From contig NZ_NIBV01000002.1 of the NCBI RefSeq assembly GCF_002632585.1, forward strand, positions 713,909 to 777,908: 64,000 nucleotides of DNA, written 5' to 3'. The position numbers were made by a program, and so were the translations under genes. Shown here one piece after another: positions 1 to 9,447 of this stretch (positions are counted from its first letter, which is position 1; each line of letters starts with the position of its first letter). This DNA is from Xenorhabdus szentirmaii DSM 16338 (lineage in GTDB: Bacteria > Pseudomonadota > Gammaproteobacteria > Enterobacterales > Enterobacteriaceae). The notes beneath the pieces were generated by a model. It was not told where the DNA came from and did no database searches. It saw nothing but the letters and a program-made list of their open reading frames with translations.

Positions 1-157
1 ACTGCAAACGTTCGCGTACAACACGGCGCTGTGTATTGGGATCGTAAGGGCGAACCTCACTTTCCTCAGACGCAGTTTGTTCTACGTCATCAGCAGAGGC
101 ACTGTCATCATTGAGCAGAGCATCAATCTCCGCCTGTGAAAGAATATTGTCACTCAT
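1..157 (-). CDS. fliM: Flagellar motor switch protein FliM (N-terminal fragment)
   Basis: This is the first 52 codons of FliM; the rest lies beyond the left edge of the window. FliM forms the C ring with FliG and FliN and binds phosphorylated CheY to switch rotation. The translated N-terminus starts MSDNILSQAEIDALL, which matches the conserved FliM N-terminal segment that binds CheY-P. The ATG lies 5 nt after the fliL stop, so the two are translationally close in one operon. Nothing can be said about the middle and C-terminal domains. Confidence 0.93.
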   Translation of the reverse strand, partial: MSDNILSQAEIDALLNDDSASADDVEQTASEESEVRPYDPNTQRRVVRERLQ

Positions 158-162
158 TGTGA

Positions 163-639
163 TCATCGCAGAATAAACGTAGTGAATAACACATCGGTGA
201 TTTCCTGATCGCTCTCACCGGGTATCAGTGTCGGGAATAGTGTTTGTTTGATTTCTGCCACCAAACTCATTTTGCCGTCATCTTTTGCCAGAGCAACGGC
301 ACTTTGGCGAGATAATAACAGCAACATACGGCTACGAACTTCGGGCAGGTAATCATTGAAACGCTGACGCGTTTTTTCGTCAGGAAGACGCAATGTGACG
401 CCAATATACAGAACACGATCAAAGTGCTCTTCATTGTCGATCAAATTAACAGTAAAAGGCTCTAATGCCATAAAAACAGGTGATTCTATGACTTTGGTTT
501 TATTTGTACTGTCATTGGCAAGCTGATTCATTTCCCACCAGCTATACCCTCCGATGGCGGCACCAAGAACAGCGATCAATATTAACAGTATCATCCAAAT
601 TGGATTTTTGCGTTTATGCTCGTAGCTATAATCAGACAT
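163..639 (-). CDS. fliL: Flagellar basal body-associated protein FliL
   Basis: FliL is a single-pass inner-membrane protein around the stator that supports motor torque. The 158-residue product has a short basic cytosolic N-terminus, a hydrophobic segment at about residues 15-33 and a periplasmic domain with the family features LEPFTVNL and RDYLPEVRSRML-like text. Length is normal for the family. It sits between fliK and fliM, as in E. coli, although a 205-nt gap separates it from fliK, in which I see no gene. Confidence 0.93.
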   Translation of the reverse strand: MSDYSYEHKRKNPIWMILLILIAVLGAAIGGYSWWEMNQLANDSTNKTKVIESPVFMALEPFTVNLIDNEEHFDRVLYIGVTLRLPDEKTRQRFNDYLPEVRSRMLLLLSRQSAVALAKDDGKMSLVAEIKQTLFPTLIPGESDQEITDVLFTTFILR

Positions 640-844
640 GGACAGATAAATTCCTGTTTTCTGTTGCGGATAAGTCTCTTCGCATTCCGTGGCGGATCTT
701 CTTACCCATCAAAATCAATATCAATTATCCCGCGTCTTTGCTCTGGCAATAGCAGGAAAAAACGGGGAAAAAACCATTAACTCAAACGTTTGTTATCAGC
801 CTTTTTTCACTTTATTGCTGTGCATCATGAAATCAGGTGGATAA

Positions 845-2173
845 TTAGGCAAATGTATCAACACCTCCTCGGGTTGAGGCGAGTTGTTGAGGTGTCACCC
901 TGCTCGTCGGAGCATGGGACGCCATCATTTCTGTTGTTGTGGTTGAATCATGACCCTGAGTCTCCGCGCGGGAGCCGGGATTATGGTTGGTTGGATTACC
1001 AGCATGGTGATCTTGCTGCCAGTTTCCTTGGGAATCACTGTTTACGCTGCTTTGAGCCAGTTGAATACCACTTTCCGCCAGCGCATGGCGAAGCCCGGGC
1101 AAGGCTGCTTCCAGTGCGGCGCGAACGTTTTGATGGGCGGAGACAAAATGCATATGTGCCTGATTGTCTTCAACACTCATACGAATATGCAATGCGCCCA
1201 ATTCTTGGGGGTGCAAGCGAAGTTCAGCCTGTTGCAATCCATTCCGGTTAAAAAACAGAACATGCTGATTTAACTGTTGTTGCCACTCTTCACTGCCAAG
1301 ATGAGCACTCAACAAAGGTGTTGTTGTGCTGTTTAACTGAAACTGTCCCGCGGATTGCTGGCCTGCTGAAAGCAGGGGAGAGTTTGCTAAAATCAAAGGG
1401 GAATCTGTGGTTGGTGTTTCCATTGCTGTGGCTGTCAATGCCGAAGTGCCCTGAACGGCCATTTGAAGCAAATTTAAATCTTTGCCACTGTTTAACGCCA
1501 TATTTTTGGGAATGGTATTGTCCGATGCTGTTTTATTATCGGCGGCCAGTTTTGTTTTCCCGGCAACAGGAGTTAATGTCGGGTGGATATTGGTGTTATT
1601 GTTCAGCGTGCTGTCTTTTAGCAAATCAAGCCGAATGTTTCCATCCTGATCATTTTCTTCAGGTGGCTCAGCGATACCGGAATTGGCGAGCCGGGCATTT
1701 TTGATATCTTTACCCAATAAAGCATGAAGTTTGCCATTCGCTCCTGCCTGCAATTCATCTGTGTTTTCGGCCAGATTTGATGAAGTTGAGGAAGGATTGA
1801 CCAGTTCAGCAATCTGGATTGGGATGACTGCACTGAGTGCTTCTGCCGATAACAGCTCATCCTCTTTCAGTACAGCAAATTCAGCGCCTTCTTCTTGCTG
1901 GGGCGCATCTGTTTGTGATGTGTTTCCGGTAGTGGTTGTGCCTGATACAGGTTTTGACTGTAACCATTCGCTTCCGGCTGTTTTGTCATCGGCAGGCTTT
2001 TCCCCTTTCAGAACATTTTTTTCTGCCTGGGCAGTGGATTTCTGCATAGAAGACGTTTCTGCATTGAGAAGTTGCCCAAATTGAGAAGAATGGTCACCCG
2101 CCACGGGATTGTCCAAGGTCGATTGTGTTTTTTCCGTGCTTTTTAAATCAGTAGGCAAAAGAGTGAGATTCAT
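845..2173 (-). CDS. fliK: Flagellar hook-length control protein FliK
   Basis: FliK is exported and measures hook length, then switches export specificity through FlhB. The 442-residue product has a long low-complexity, Gln/Thr/Ser-rich N-terminal two thirds. Its conserved C-terminal domain holds the LRLHPQELGALHIRM motif near residue 315, the usual Flg_hook signature. The ATG overlaps the fliJ stop by 4 nt (ATGA), which implies coupled translation. The extreme C-terminus is polar and Thr/Gln-rich, as in other FliK proteins. Confidence 0.94.
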   Translation of the reverse strand: MNLTLLPTDLKSTEKTQSTLDNPVAGDHSSQFGQLLNAETSSMQKSTAQAEKNVLKGEKPADDKTAGSEWLQSKPVSGTTTTGNTSQTDAPQQEEGAEFAVLKEDELLSAEALSAVIPIQIAELVNPSSTSSNLAENTDELQAGANGKLHALLGKDIKNARLANSGIAEPPEENDQDGNIRLDLLKDSTLNNNTNIHPTLTPVAGKTKLAADNKTASDNTIPKNMALNSGKDLNLLQMAVQGTSALTATAMETPTTDSPLILANSPLLSAGQQSAGQFQLNSTTTPLLSAHLGSEEWQQQLNQHVLFFNRNGLQQAELRLHPQELGALHIRMSVEDNQAHMHFVSAHQNVRAALEAALPGLRHALAESGIQLAQSSVNSDSQGNWQQDHHAGNPTNHNPGSRAETQGHDSTTTTEMMASHAPTSRVTPQQLASTRGGVDTFA

Positions 2174-2616
2174 TGTTTCATTCTCCGTTGTGCACCACGT
2201 TGTGCGTACTCGTCCATTTGTTTTTGCTCCATGCGGTTTTGGTGTAACTTCAAATTGTGTTCAGCCCTCTGTTGTAATGTGTCAAAGGCGTTCAGGCGCT
2301 GCTGTTTTTCCTGCCATTGCGACATAGCTTGCTCAAGTCTTTTTTTCCACTGATTGAGCTGTAACCTATGCTGTTCAATTGCCATTTCCAGCGTTTTCAT
2401 GAACTGTTGATAGTTCAGCCAAGTTGAGCTGGATATGCCGCTGCTGAGAGTATCGTTTAAGCGGGTACAGTATTCATCCTGATAACTCATTAATGCCGTA
2501 AGTTGTTGTTCCATTTGTTGATGGCTTTTTCGAATCTGTGCAAGTTGTGATGCTGCTTTTTCAGCAGCATCTTGGGCCAGTTCACGCAAAGTCATGAGAG
2601 GGGAGTGTTGTCGCAT
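2170..2616 (-). CDS. fliJ: Flagellar export protein FliJ
   Basis: FliJ is the coiled-coil stalk of the flagellar export ATPase and links FliI to FlhA. The 148-residue product is almost wholly helical and Gln/Glu/Lys-rich, and contains INYQQF-like text (WLNYQQFMKTLE) and a C-terminal QMDEYAQR motif typical of FliJ. I chose the ATG at 2616 because a GAGGAAA ribosome binding site precedes it at good spacing and the length then fits E. coli FliJ (147 residues). An upstream in-frame ATG at 2670 would add 18 residues without such support. Confidence 0.92.
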   Translation of the reverse strand: MRQHSPLMTLRELAQDAAEKAASQLAQIRKSHQQMEQQLTALMSYQDEYCTRLNDTLSSGISSSTWLNYQQFMKTLEMAIEQHRLQLNQWKKRLEQAMSQWQEKQQRLNAFDTLQQRAEHNLKLHQNRMEQKQMDEYAQRGAQRRMKQ

Positions 2617-2750
2617 GTATTTCCTCGTGTTAATCACCAAACAGACATAGGCGTTACTGAATGACATCAATAAAGTTATATCGGCACTGAACCGGTAAAC
2701 GTTATACTCTCAGCAAAATATTCTGCGGCTAAATGGCTATCCGTAAGATA

Positions 2751-4115
2751 TTATGTTGGCAAAAGTTGCTGGAGATCGGCACTGGCGGCATCGTATTCAC
2801 TGCGTTCATCAATGCCTTGTTGCAGGAATTGCGCGATATGGGGATAAAGCTCAATTGCTCTGTCCAATAATGGATCGCTGCCTGCCGAATAGGCGCCAAC
2901 GTTGATCAAATCCCGGTTACGCTGATAGCTTGAAAGCAGTTGTTTGAAATGCTGCACCCGTCGATAATGGGTGTTGTCTATCAATGAAGTCATGGCTCGG
3001 CTGATAGAAGCTTCAATATCAATGGCGGGATAATGACCGGATTCGGCCAGTGAACGCGAGAGGACGATGTGCCCATCCAAAATGGCTCGGGCTGAGTCAG
3101 CGATAGGATCTTGCTGGTCATCACCTTCTGTCAGCACGGTATAGAAGGCAGTGATTGAACCGCCATCGCTGACGCCATTACCGGCCCTCTCGACCAGTGC
3201 CGGCAGTTTGGCAAATACCGAAGGAGGGTAACCCTTGGTTGCCGGTGGTTCACCGATAGCCAGAGCGATTTCACGTTGCGCCATGCTGTAACGGGTCAGG
3301 GAATCCATGATTAGCAAAACGTGTTTGCCCCGATCACGGAAATCCTCAGCGATACGCGTTGCATAAGAAGCCCCCTGCATCCGCAGTAACGGTGAAATAT
3401 CAGCAGGTGCGGCGACGACAACAGAACGTGACAGTCCTTCTGTCCCCAGGATGTTTTCGATAAAATCTTTAACTTCCCGGCCTCGTTCACCTATCAGCCC
3501 TACAACGATCACATCGGCTTGGGTATAACGGGCCATCATGCCAAGCAGCACACTCTTGCCGACACCAGAACCGGCAAACAGCCCCATGCGTTGCCCACGG
3601 CCTACCGTCAGGAGGGCGTTGATGGCCCGAACTCCCACATCCAGTACTTTGCTGATTGGTGTTCGTTGCAGGGGGTTGATTGGTGTGGTCATCAGGGGTG
3701 CCCGGTAACCGGTGTCGGGTGCGGGCAGGCCATCCAGCGGACGGCCTGCGCCGTCCAGAACCCTGCCAAGTAATTCAGGCCCTAAAGGCAGACGACGCCC
3801 GCCTCCAGAATCTTCGCCATAAGAGCGCGCATAGACACGGGCTCCCGGTATGATCCCTTCCAATTCTTCCAATGGCATCAGCAAGAGTTTTTCACCATTG
3901 AAGCCAACAACTTCACTTTCAACTTCTTCAACGGCTTTGCCGTTTTGGCGTTCGATCAAACAGGTTGCACCAAGGGGCATATTTAACCCCGTGGCTTCCA
4001 GTACTAACCCTGTGGCACGGGTCAAGCGTCCATAGCGACGTACCTTGGGTGTCTTTTCCAAACGCTTTTCCAGTGAATCCAAAGTTGCCAGCCAGCGCCC
4101 AAGTCTTGCCGTCAT
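2751..4115 (-). CDS. fliI: Flagellum-specific export ATPase FliI
   Basis: FliI is the F1-beta-like ATPase that energises flagellar type III export at the cytoplasmic face. The Walker A motif AGSGVGKS is present near residue 170, and the Walker B region ends in LLIMDSLTR. Length is about 454 residues, close to the family. I place the start at 4115, where the ATG shares one base with the fliH stop (TGATG) and an AGGAGA site lies upstream. An in-frame start at 4145 would add ten residues inside fliH. It follows fliH in the fliF operon. Confidence 0.95.
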   Translation of the reverse strand: MTARLGRWLATLDSLEKRLEKTPKVRRYGRLTRATGLVLEATGLNMPLGATCLIERQNGKAVEEVESEVVGFNGEKLLLMPLEELEGIIPGARVYARSYGEDSGGGRRLPLGPELLGRVLDGAGRPLDGLPAPDTGYRAPLMTTPINPLQRTPISKVLDVGVRAINALLTVGRGQRMGLFAGSGVGKSVLLGMMARYTQADVIVVGLIGERGREVKDFIENILGTEGLSRSVVVAAPADISPLLRMQGASYATRIAEDFRDRGKHVLLIMDSLTRYSMAQREIALAIGEPPATKGYPPSVFAKLPALVERAGNGVSDGGSITAFYTVLTEGDDQQDPIADSARAILDGHIVLSRSLAESGHYPAIDIEASISRAMTSLIDNTHYRRVQHFKQLLSSYQRNRDLINVGAYSAGSDPLLDRAIELYPHIAQFLQQGIDERSEYDAASADLQQLLPT

Positions 4116-4819
4116 CACAATTCTCCTGATGCTGCCAGCCGGCACATTTCGTGCCAGCGTGTGGCTAAACTGGCATCCAGATCACCTTCATCGGAGCTGA
4201 TTTTACAACCACCCGGATGCAATTTATTATCTGCAATCAGACGCCAGCCATGCAAAGATAAAATCTCGCCAAGTTGTTGTTCTAACAGAGGTATATTGTC
4301 TGGGTGAACGCGCAGCAATGGTTTTCCGCTGAGCATGGGGTCTTGCTGGATAAAATCACGAATCTGATTCAGCAGGGCAGTGCCATCACACACTGCGGGT
4401 TGCCCTAAAATATGATGAGCTGCCGTCAGCGAAAGTTGCATCAGGCGGGACGCGATAATCGTATCCAGCCCCTCCAATGAATGGCTAAAATCTGTCAGAA
4501 GTGCCTTCCATTGATTGATGACAACTTGTTGTTGTTGCTGTGATTCAAGTAACCCCTGTTCCAGTCCGGCCTGTTGGCCTTCCCGGAATCCTTGTTCATG
4601 GCCCTGAGCCCGGCCTTCAGAAAGGCCTTGCTCATGCCCGGCCTGACGCGCTTGTTCTTTCAGCGCGTCCAACATTTTTGCTTGCTCCAGTAATCGGTCT
4701 TGTTCGCAGATTTCCGGGAGCTCTTCCGTTGATTCCGGTTTTTCCTGCAACATTTCCCACTGGGTCAGTTCAATGGGTTGCCACGGCTGCCAGTTTCTAT
4801 CCTTAGACTTATCAGACAT
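4115..4819 (-). CDS. fliH: Flagellar assembly protein FliH
   Basis: FliH binds FliI as a negative regulator and docks the ATPase at the C ring. The 234-residue product shows the diagnostic G-x3-G repeats ([20 protein letters not shown]) at about residues 60-95, followed by the SRLMQL and LHPGGCKIS motifs of the C-terminal domain. The start chosen here ([10 protein letters not shown]) matches the family N-terminus and overlaps the fliG stop by 8 nt. A start at 4837 would extend the overlap to 26 nt. Confidence 0.92.
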   Translation of the reverse strand: MSDKSKDRNWQPWQPIELTQWEMLQEKPESTEELPEICEQDRLLEQAKMLDALKEQARQAGHEQGLSEGRAQGHEQGFREGQQAGLEQGLLESQQQQQVVINQWKALLTDFSHSLEGLDTIIASRLMQLSLTAAHHILGQPAVCDGTALLNQIRDFIQQDPMLSGKPLLRVHPDNIPLLEQQLGEILSLHGWRLIADNKLHPGGCKISSDEGDLDASLATRWHEMCRLAASGEL

Positions 4820-5804
4820 AGGTATCGTCGCCACCATTCAGGATCATTTCGCCACTTTCTGCCAGACGACGAACCACAAGCAAGATGGCCTTTTGCTCTG
4901 CTTCCACTTGAGACATACGAACAGGACCACGGGTTGCCAAATCGTCGCGCATGATTTCAGCAGCACGTTGAGACATATTGTTGAGGAAGTGATCGCGCAA
5001 TGCTTGATCGCAACCTTTCAATGCAATGAGCAGCGAGTCGGTTGTGATTTCCTGCAACAGACGCTGGATACTGCGATCGTCCACACCAATAAGGTTCTCG
5101 AACAGGAACATTTCATCAATGATTTTCTGTGCCAGTTCACCATCGTAGCCACGAACGGCATCAATGACACTTTCTTCCTGCTGACTTTTCATCAGGTTAA
5201 TAATTTCTGCCGCAGTACGTACACCGCCCATTTTACTGCGTTTCAGATTCTGGCCATCAAGCAAGTTATTCAGTACTTCTGTCAGTTCTGCCAATGCTGC
5301 CGGCTGTACACCACCAAACGTTGCGATACGCAGCATGACATCATTGCGCAGACGCTCTTCAAGCAAGGCAAGAATATCGGCAGCCTGACCCCGGTTCAGG
5401 TGGACCAGAATGGTAGCAATGATTTGCGGATGTTCATCGCGGATCATATCTGTTGCCATTTGTGGTTCCATAAAGTTGAGGGTTTCGATGCCCGTTGTGG
5501 TATCACGGGATTCAAGGATATCCTCGAGCAGGCTGGAAGCACGTTCCTCACCCAGTGCTTTTATCAACACACTGCGCAGATAGTCATTGGCGTTGATGCT
5601 AAGGGCAGCATACTGCCCCGCATCCTCTTCAAAATCTGCCAGAACTTCAACCAGTTGCTGGTTAGAGACTTGTCGCATCCCTGCCATCGCTACACTGAGC
5701 TGCTGTACTTCCCGGGAATTCAGGTGCTTGAACACCTCGGCCGCCTGATCTTCTCCCAGGGTCATTAACATGACGGCACTTTTTTCTGTTCCGGTCAGGT
5801 TCAT
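4812..5804 (-). CDS. fliG: Flagellar motor switch protein FliG
   Basis: FliG couples the MS ring (FliF) to the C ring and interacts with MotA to generate torque. The 330-residue product has the N-terminal FliF-binding domain, the EHPQ motif ([12 protein letters not shown]) in the middle domain, and the charged torque helix region [16 protein letters not shown] near the C-terminus. Length equals the family norm. The start ATG overlaps the fliF stop by one base (TAATG). A long open frame on the opposite strand is a shadow of this gene. Confidence 0.96.
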   Translation of the reverse strand: MNLTGTEKSAVMLMTLGEDQAAEVFKHLNSREVQQLSVAMAGMRQVSNQQLVEVLADFEEDAGQYAALSINANDYLRSVLIKALGEERASSLLEDILESRDTTTGIETLNFMEPQMATDMIRDEHPQIIATILVHLNRGQAADILALLEERLRNDVMLRIATFGGVQPAALAELTEVLNNLLDGQNLKRSKMGGVRTAAEIINLMKSQQEESVIDAVRGYDGELAQKIIDEMFLFENLIGVDDRSIQRLLQEITTDSLLIALKGCDQALRDHFLNNMSQRAAEIMRDDLATRGPVRMSQVEAEQKAILLVVRRLAESGEMILNGGDDTYV

Positions 5805-7516
5805 TATTCGTTACTCATCCATTGACGGATCACCAGCGCGACGACGCGAGGATCTTTTTCTGCAAGTTCACGGATACGCTGGCTTTGAAGCTCTGCATTA
5901 ACACGTTGGCGAGCCAGCTTACGGCGCATTTTTTCATCCATTTCAGCACTGGATTCAGTTTGTTGAGATTGCGGGTTCTTCTGGGAATCCAGAACAGTTT
6001 TTTCTGCGGCACGTTTTTTGGTGATTTGCGGCACCATAACTTTACGCCACAGCAGCCATGCAACCAGTATCAACAATAACCAACGACCGGCATCCAACAC
6101 TTTTTCCAGCAGGACAGGATGTTGCCACAAAGGCAGGGTTTCTATCACATCGGAAGTGTCATTGAACGGAGTATTGACCACGTTCAGACTATCACCACGC
6201 TCGGCAGAGAAACCCATTGCTTCGCGGGTCAAAGCTTCGATCTGTGATAATTGCTCTGGTGTTAGCGCTTTGTTTTCCGGGCCATTTTCGCCCTGAACGT
6301 TAGCGTAGTTGACGACAACCGCAACGGAAAGACGTTCCACTGCGCCGGCCTGTAACTGCGTATGGCGAATGGTACGATCCACTTCATAGTTGGTGGTTTC
6401 GTCATGACGATTATTACGGTTGTTGCTCATCATGCGCTCATAGCTATTATTGTTGTTGTTGCTATTCGCGTTGTTGCGGTTTTGCTCTGATTTTCCGTCG
6501 CCATTGCCTTTGGCATTGGGCTTCTCAATCGGTGCGCTGGGTGCGGCACTTGGCTGATTAGACAATGCGCCTGGCACACCTCCCACCAATGGCCCACCGC
6601 TTTGTTCACTGGAACTGGTTTGTTTAGAGCGAACAGCAGCCTGATTAGGTGGCTGGTTAGGCTTATACTCTTCTGCCGTTTCTTCACGGCGCGAGAAATC
6701 AATTTGTGCCGTTACCTGGGCGTGTACATTGTCACGACCGACAACCGGAGCAAGAATGGTTTCAATGCGGTGCTGGAACCGGTTTTCCACTTCCTGAGTA
6801 TATTTCAACTGAGTTGTGTTCAAATCACGGCCAGTTGCATCCGCTTGTGTCAGCAGGCGACCCGATTGATCCACAATCGTGACATTCCCTGCCGGCAAGC
6901 CAGCAACACTGCTTGAAACCATATGCACGATGGCATTGATTTGCCCTTCATCCAGAACCCGGCCTTGCAGCAATCCGACGGTGACAGACGCTGACGGTGC
7001 TTTCTGTTCACGCACGAACAGAGAAGGTTTTGGCAGGGCCAAATGAACACGGGCACTTTGAACTGGGCCGAGTGACTCAATGGTACGAGCCAATTCACCT
7101 TCCAGTGCGCGCTGGTAATTTACCTGCTCGCTGAACTGGCTGATGCCGAATTTCTCTTTATCCAAAAGTTCGAAACCTGCGGCTCCCCCTTTAGGCAGTC
7201 CTTGTTGTGCCAGTTTCAGGCGAGTCTCATGTACCTTGTCGGCAGGTATCATGAGCGCGGCCCCATTTTCGGCAAAACGGTAAGGGACATTCATTTGGGT
7301 TAACTGCGTAACGATTTCTCCGCCATCCTTATCACTCAGGTTGCTGTATAGCACCCGATAATCGGGACTGCGCAACCAAAGGAACAGGGCAACAATGATA
7401 GCGATGGCAGCAGAGCCAGCAACTAATAACGGAACTTTTGGATCAGCTTTTATCCTACTGATAATAGCGCTGAAACCTTTGTTTTGGTTTTCAGCGTCGG
7501 TTATTGCTGCACTCAT
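5804..7516 (-). CDS. fliF: Flagellar MS-ring protein FliF
   Basis: FliF builds the MS ring in the inner membrane, the platform for flagellar assembly. The 570-residue product has a first membrane segment at about residues 33-50, the YscJ/FliF ring-building domain, an Asn-rich low-complexity linker near residues 340-365 and a second membrane segment near residues 465-485. Its C-terminal tail is the FliG-binding part. It is the first gene of the leftward fliF-fliM operon, with its promoter in the 284-nt gap shared with fliE. Confidence 0.96.
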   Translation of the reverse strand: MSAAITDAENQNKGFSAIISRIKADPKVPLLVAGSAAIAIIVALFLWLRSPDYRVLYSNLSDKDGGEIVTQLTQMNVPYRFAENGAALMIPADKVHETRLKLAQQGLPKGGAAGFELLDKEKFGISQFSEQVNYQRALEGELARTIESLGPVQSARVHLALPKPSLFVREQKAPSASVTVGLLQGRVLDEGQINAIVHMVSSSVAGLPAGNVTIVDQSGRLLTQADATGRDLNTTQLKYTQEVENRFQHRIETILAPVVGRDNVHAQVTAQIDFSRREETAEEYKPNQPPNQAAVRSKQTSSSEQSGGPLVGGVPGALSNQPSAAPSAPIEKPNAKGNGDGKSEQNRNNANSNNNNNSYERMMSNNRNNRHDETTNYEVDRTIRHTQLQAGAVERLSVAVVVNYANVQGENGPENKALTPEQLSQIEALTREAMGFSAERGDSLNVVNTPFNDTSDVIETLPLWQHPVLLEKVLDAGRWLLLILVAWLLWRKVMVPQITKKRAAEKTVLDSQKNPQSQQTESSAEMDEKMRRKLARQRVNAELQSQRIRELAEKDPRVVALVIRQWMSNE

Positions 7517-7800
7517 AGACGATCCTTGCCTTGCTGGTCAACATGAATACTAAAAGCGTGGCGTAACAAAACAGACTCCCCATACGCAAGCGAAAAGATT
7601 CTTCCTATTATTAATTCCATCATTATTCGCTGTTCACACCCCTTTTAATGGCACAATAAGCTTTGAATTTTTACTTCAATTACCGGCTTTAGTTTAGATG
7701 GGCTATGTTACGGTGGCTGCGTGAATGCACTGCCAACCAGCCCACGGCTAATATGGCATTTAATCACATAATCAATAGGTTGATTTAACACGAGGTTTCT
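7517..7800. promoter_or_regulatory. Divergent fliF/fliE promoter region
   Basis: This 284-nt AT-rich gap separates divergently transcribed fliF and fliE, so it must hold promoters for both. In enterobacteria these are class II promoters activated by FlhDC. I could not assign exact -10 or FlhDC boxes. An ACGAGGTTTCT ribosome binding site lies directly before fliE. Confidence 0.6.
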
Positions 7801-8112
7801 ATGTCAATTCAGGCAATTGAAGGCGTACTGCAACAAATGCAGTCTCAGGCACTACAAGCAGCAAATATTGCTAAACCCATGCCTGTACAGGGAGGGTTTG
7901 CCAGCCAGCTGACCGCAGCAGTGAGTAAAATAAACCAGACTCGCGTGAATGCAACTAAGCAAGCACAGGATTTCACACTGGGAGTACCCAATGTGGAGCT
8001 CAATGATGTTATGGTCAATATGCAAAAATCGAGTATTTCGCTGCAAATGGGGATTCAGGTCAGAAATAAACTGGTCAGTGCTTATCATGAAATCATGAAT
8101 ATGCAGGTTTAA
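7801..8112 (+). CDS. fliE: Flagellar hook-basal body complex protein FliE
   Basis: FliE is the MS ring-rod junction protein and an early export substrate. The 103-residue product starts MSIQAIEGVLQQMQ, and its C-terminal half carries VNMQKSSISLQMGIQVRNKL, the strongly conserved FliE signature that forms the rod-like helix. Length is normal. It is transcribed alone, opposite to fliF. Downstream, the expected flagellar neighbours are interrupted by an accessory island. Confidence 0.95.
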   Translation: MSIQAIEGVLQQMQSQALQAANIAKPMPVQGGFASQLTAAVSKINQTRVNATKQAQDFTLGVPNVELNDVMVNMQKSSISLQMGIQVRNKLVSAYHEIMNMQV

Positions 8113-8555
8113 TGGGGTAATTATTTGATAAATAATATATTACATTGTTGAGCCAATTAATTGGGGCACATATGGGGCAGTAGCGGGTTTTTCATTCAAC
8201 AGCTTTACTTGGTCATTGCTATTTTCCATCATCCATGTCCGTACATGTTGTAAACCATTTGAGATGATACATGCCCCATTTGTGTCTCAATATAATGAGG
8301 GATTGGCTCCGGCAGATAACATCCTGCAAGCATAGGTATACCATATTTGATATGATTTTCTAGCCTGACACCTGACCTCTTTATCAACGCCTTCTGGATT
8401 TGCCCGAATCCCCCAAGTGAGCAGAATTGTGTTTTTAATCCATGGAGAGCCGTGCCTGAAATCTTCCCTTTACCAGCTCGGATGACTCAAGGACAGCCCG
8501 ACTGGAGAAAGGTGTTGAATGATGTGGCCCACTCAAATATTAAATTAAGTGGGCT
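8113..8555. other. Non-coding gap with a terminator-like hairpin
   Basis: No convincing gene is seen. A hairpin at 8527-8554 (arms GCCCACT and AGTGGGC) followed by TTTATTT could end rightward transcription. The rest looks like degraded sequence at the edge of the accessory island. Confidence 0.45.
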
Positions 8556-9390
8556 TTATTTAAAAAATGATGATTTATATATAACCGAAGCACCATCACC
8601 ATCCCTTGCTTTAATTATTTCACTATAATAATTTTCTGCCTGTTCCGTGGAAAGAAAAGAGTTCGGGGCCCAAATCATAACTCCTGCATAAGCGTTGCTG
8701 ATTACTGAATCACAGATGCTTCTTACATTTGATAATGCAGTAAATTGTGGAGAAATCCCTAGTAAAAGCGCCGATTTATCCATACCATACTGTACGTATT
8801 GATCAAGTAAAGATACATCACCCATATAGGTCATTTCATACCCTTCAGTCAGCAGTGAGGCTACGTTAGTTCCACCTGAAAAATATATGGAATCAGACCA
8901 TAAAGCTTTAGTTAATTTTTTGCCTTCAAATTTACTATTGCCATGAATTGATTGCAAAACCCAGTAAAATGACTGCGTATTTCCTTCCTGCATAGAATAT
9001 TCATCATCGATATTGATACCATCAAGACCAAAATTGTTTATGTCATCAACCATTTTTTCAGCCAAAGTTATGCAGGCTGCTTGACTCATATTGGCGGACC
9101 AGCCTGCGCTCTGGTGATTACCAAAAAATGAGAGTTGCACCCTGATGCCTTGTTTCTGAAGAGTACGTACAGAATCCAGATTATTTTCTAGAATATTTCT
9201 CATTTCATGGTTATAAAACAGCACGGGATCTTCTGGGTCGTCACCGTTAATATTTGCTGCATAACAGCACAATATCAGAGAAGAATGGCTTCCCTGTAGA
9301 ACGGATGATAAATTTACCTACATTCTGAAAATCAGTAACGCTGGGGTATTTAAGAATACAACATAGGATTGATCAATTAACTTTCTCACA
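8556..9390 (-). pseudogene. Frameshifted GH18 endo-beta-N-acetylglucosaminidase (EndoH-like)
   Basis: The main open part (8556-9272) encodes YAANING, FFGNHQSAGW and FGLDGINIDDEY. The last is the GH18 DGxDxDxE active-site strand in the form found in EndoH/EndoF-type enzymes, which cut the chitobiose core of N-glycans. No ATG fits: the open part begins at TTG within the conserved second beta strand. The missing N-terminal text continues upstream in another frame (FQNVGKFIIRSTG then FSDIVLL, about 9270-9330) and perhaps a third (QSYVVFLN, about 9350-9371). I therefore read it as one gene with at least one and probably two frameshifts. The catalytic acid Glu is retained. A sequencing error is the alternative. 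Confidence 0.62.
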
Positions 9391-9447
9391 GTGCCTTCTT
9401 GTACGATGATAATCAACCTCTAATTCAGGGCCTGAGTATTCTCTTAG

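Noticed and set aside
4773-5768. Long open frame (331 codons) antisense to fliG
   Set aside because: It mirrors the codon pattern of fliG, has no family features and lies wholly within a well-supported gene on the other strand.
8399-8555. Rightward protein-like text ending near the hairpin at 8527
   Set aside because: A stretch such as GQPDWRKVLNDVAH looks protein-like, but no start, length or family match supports a gene; possibly an old remnant.
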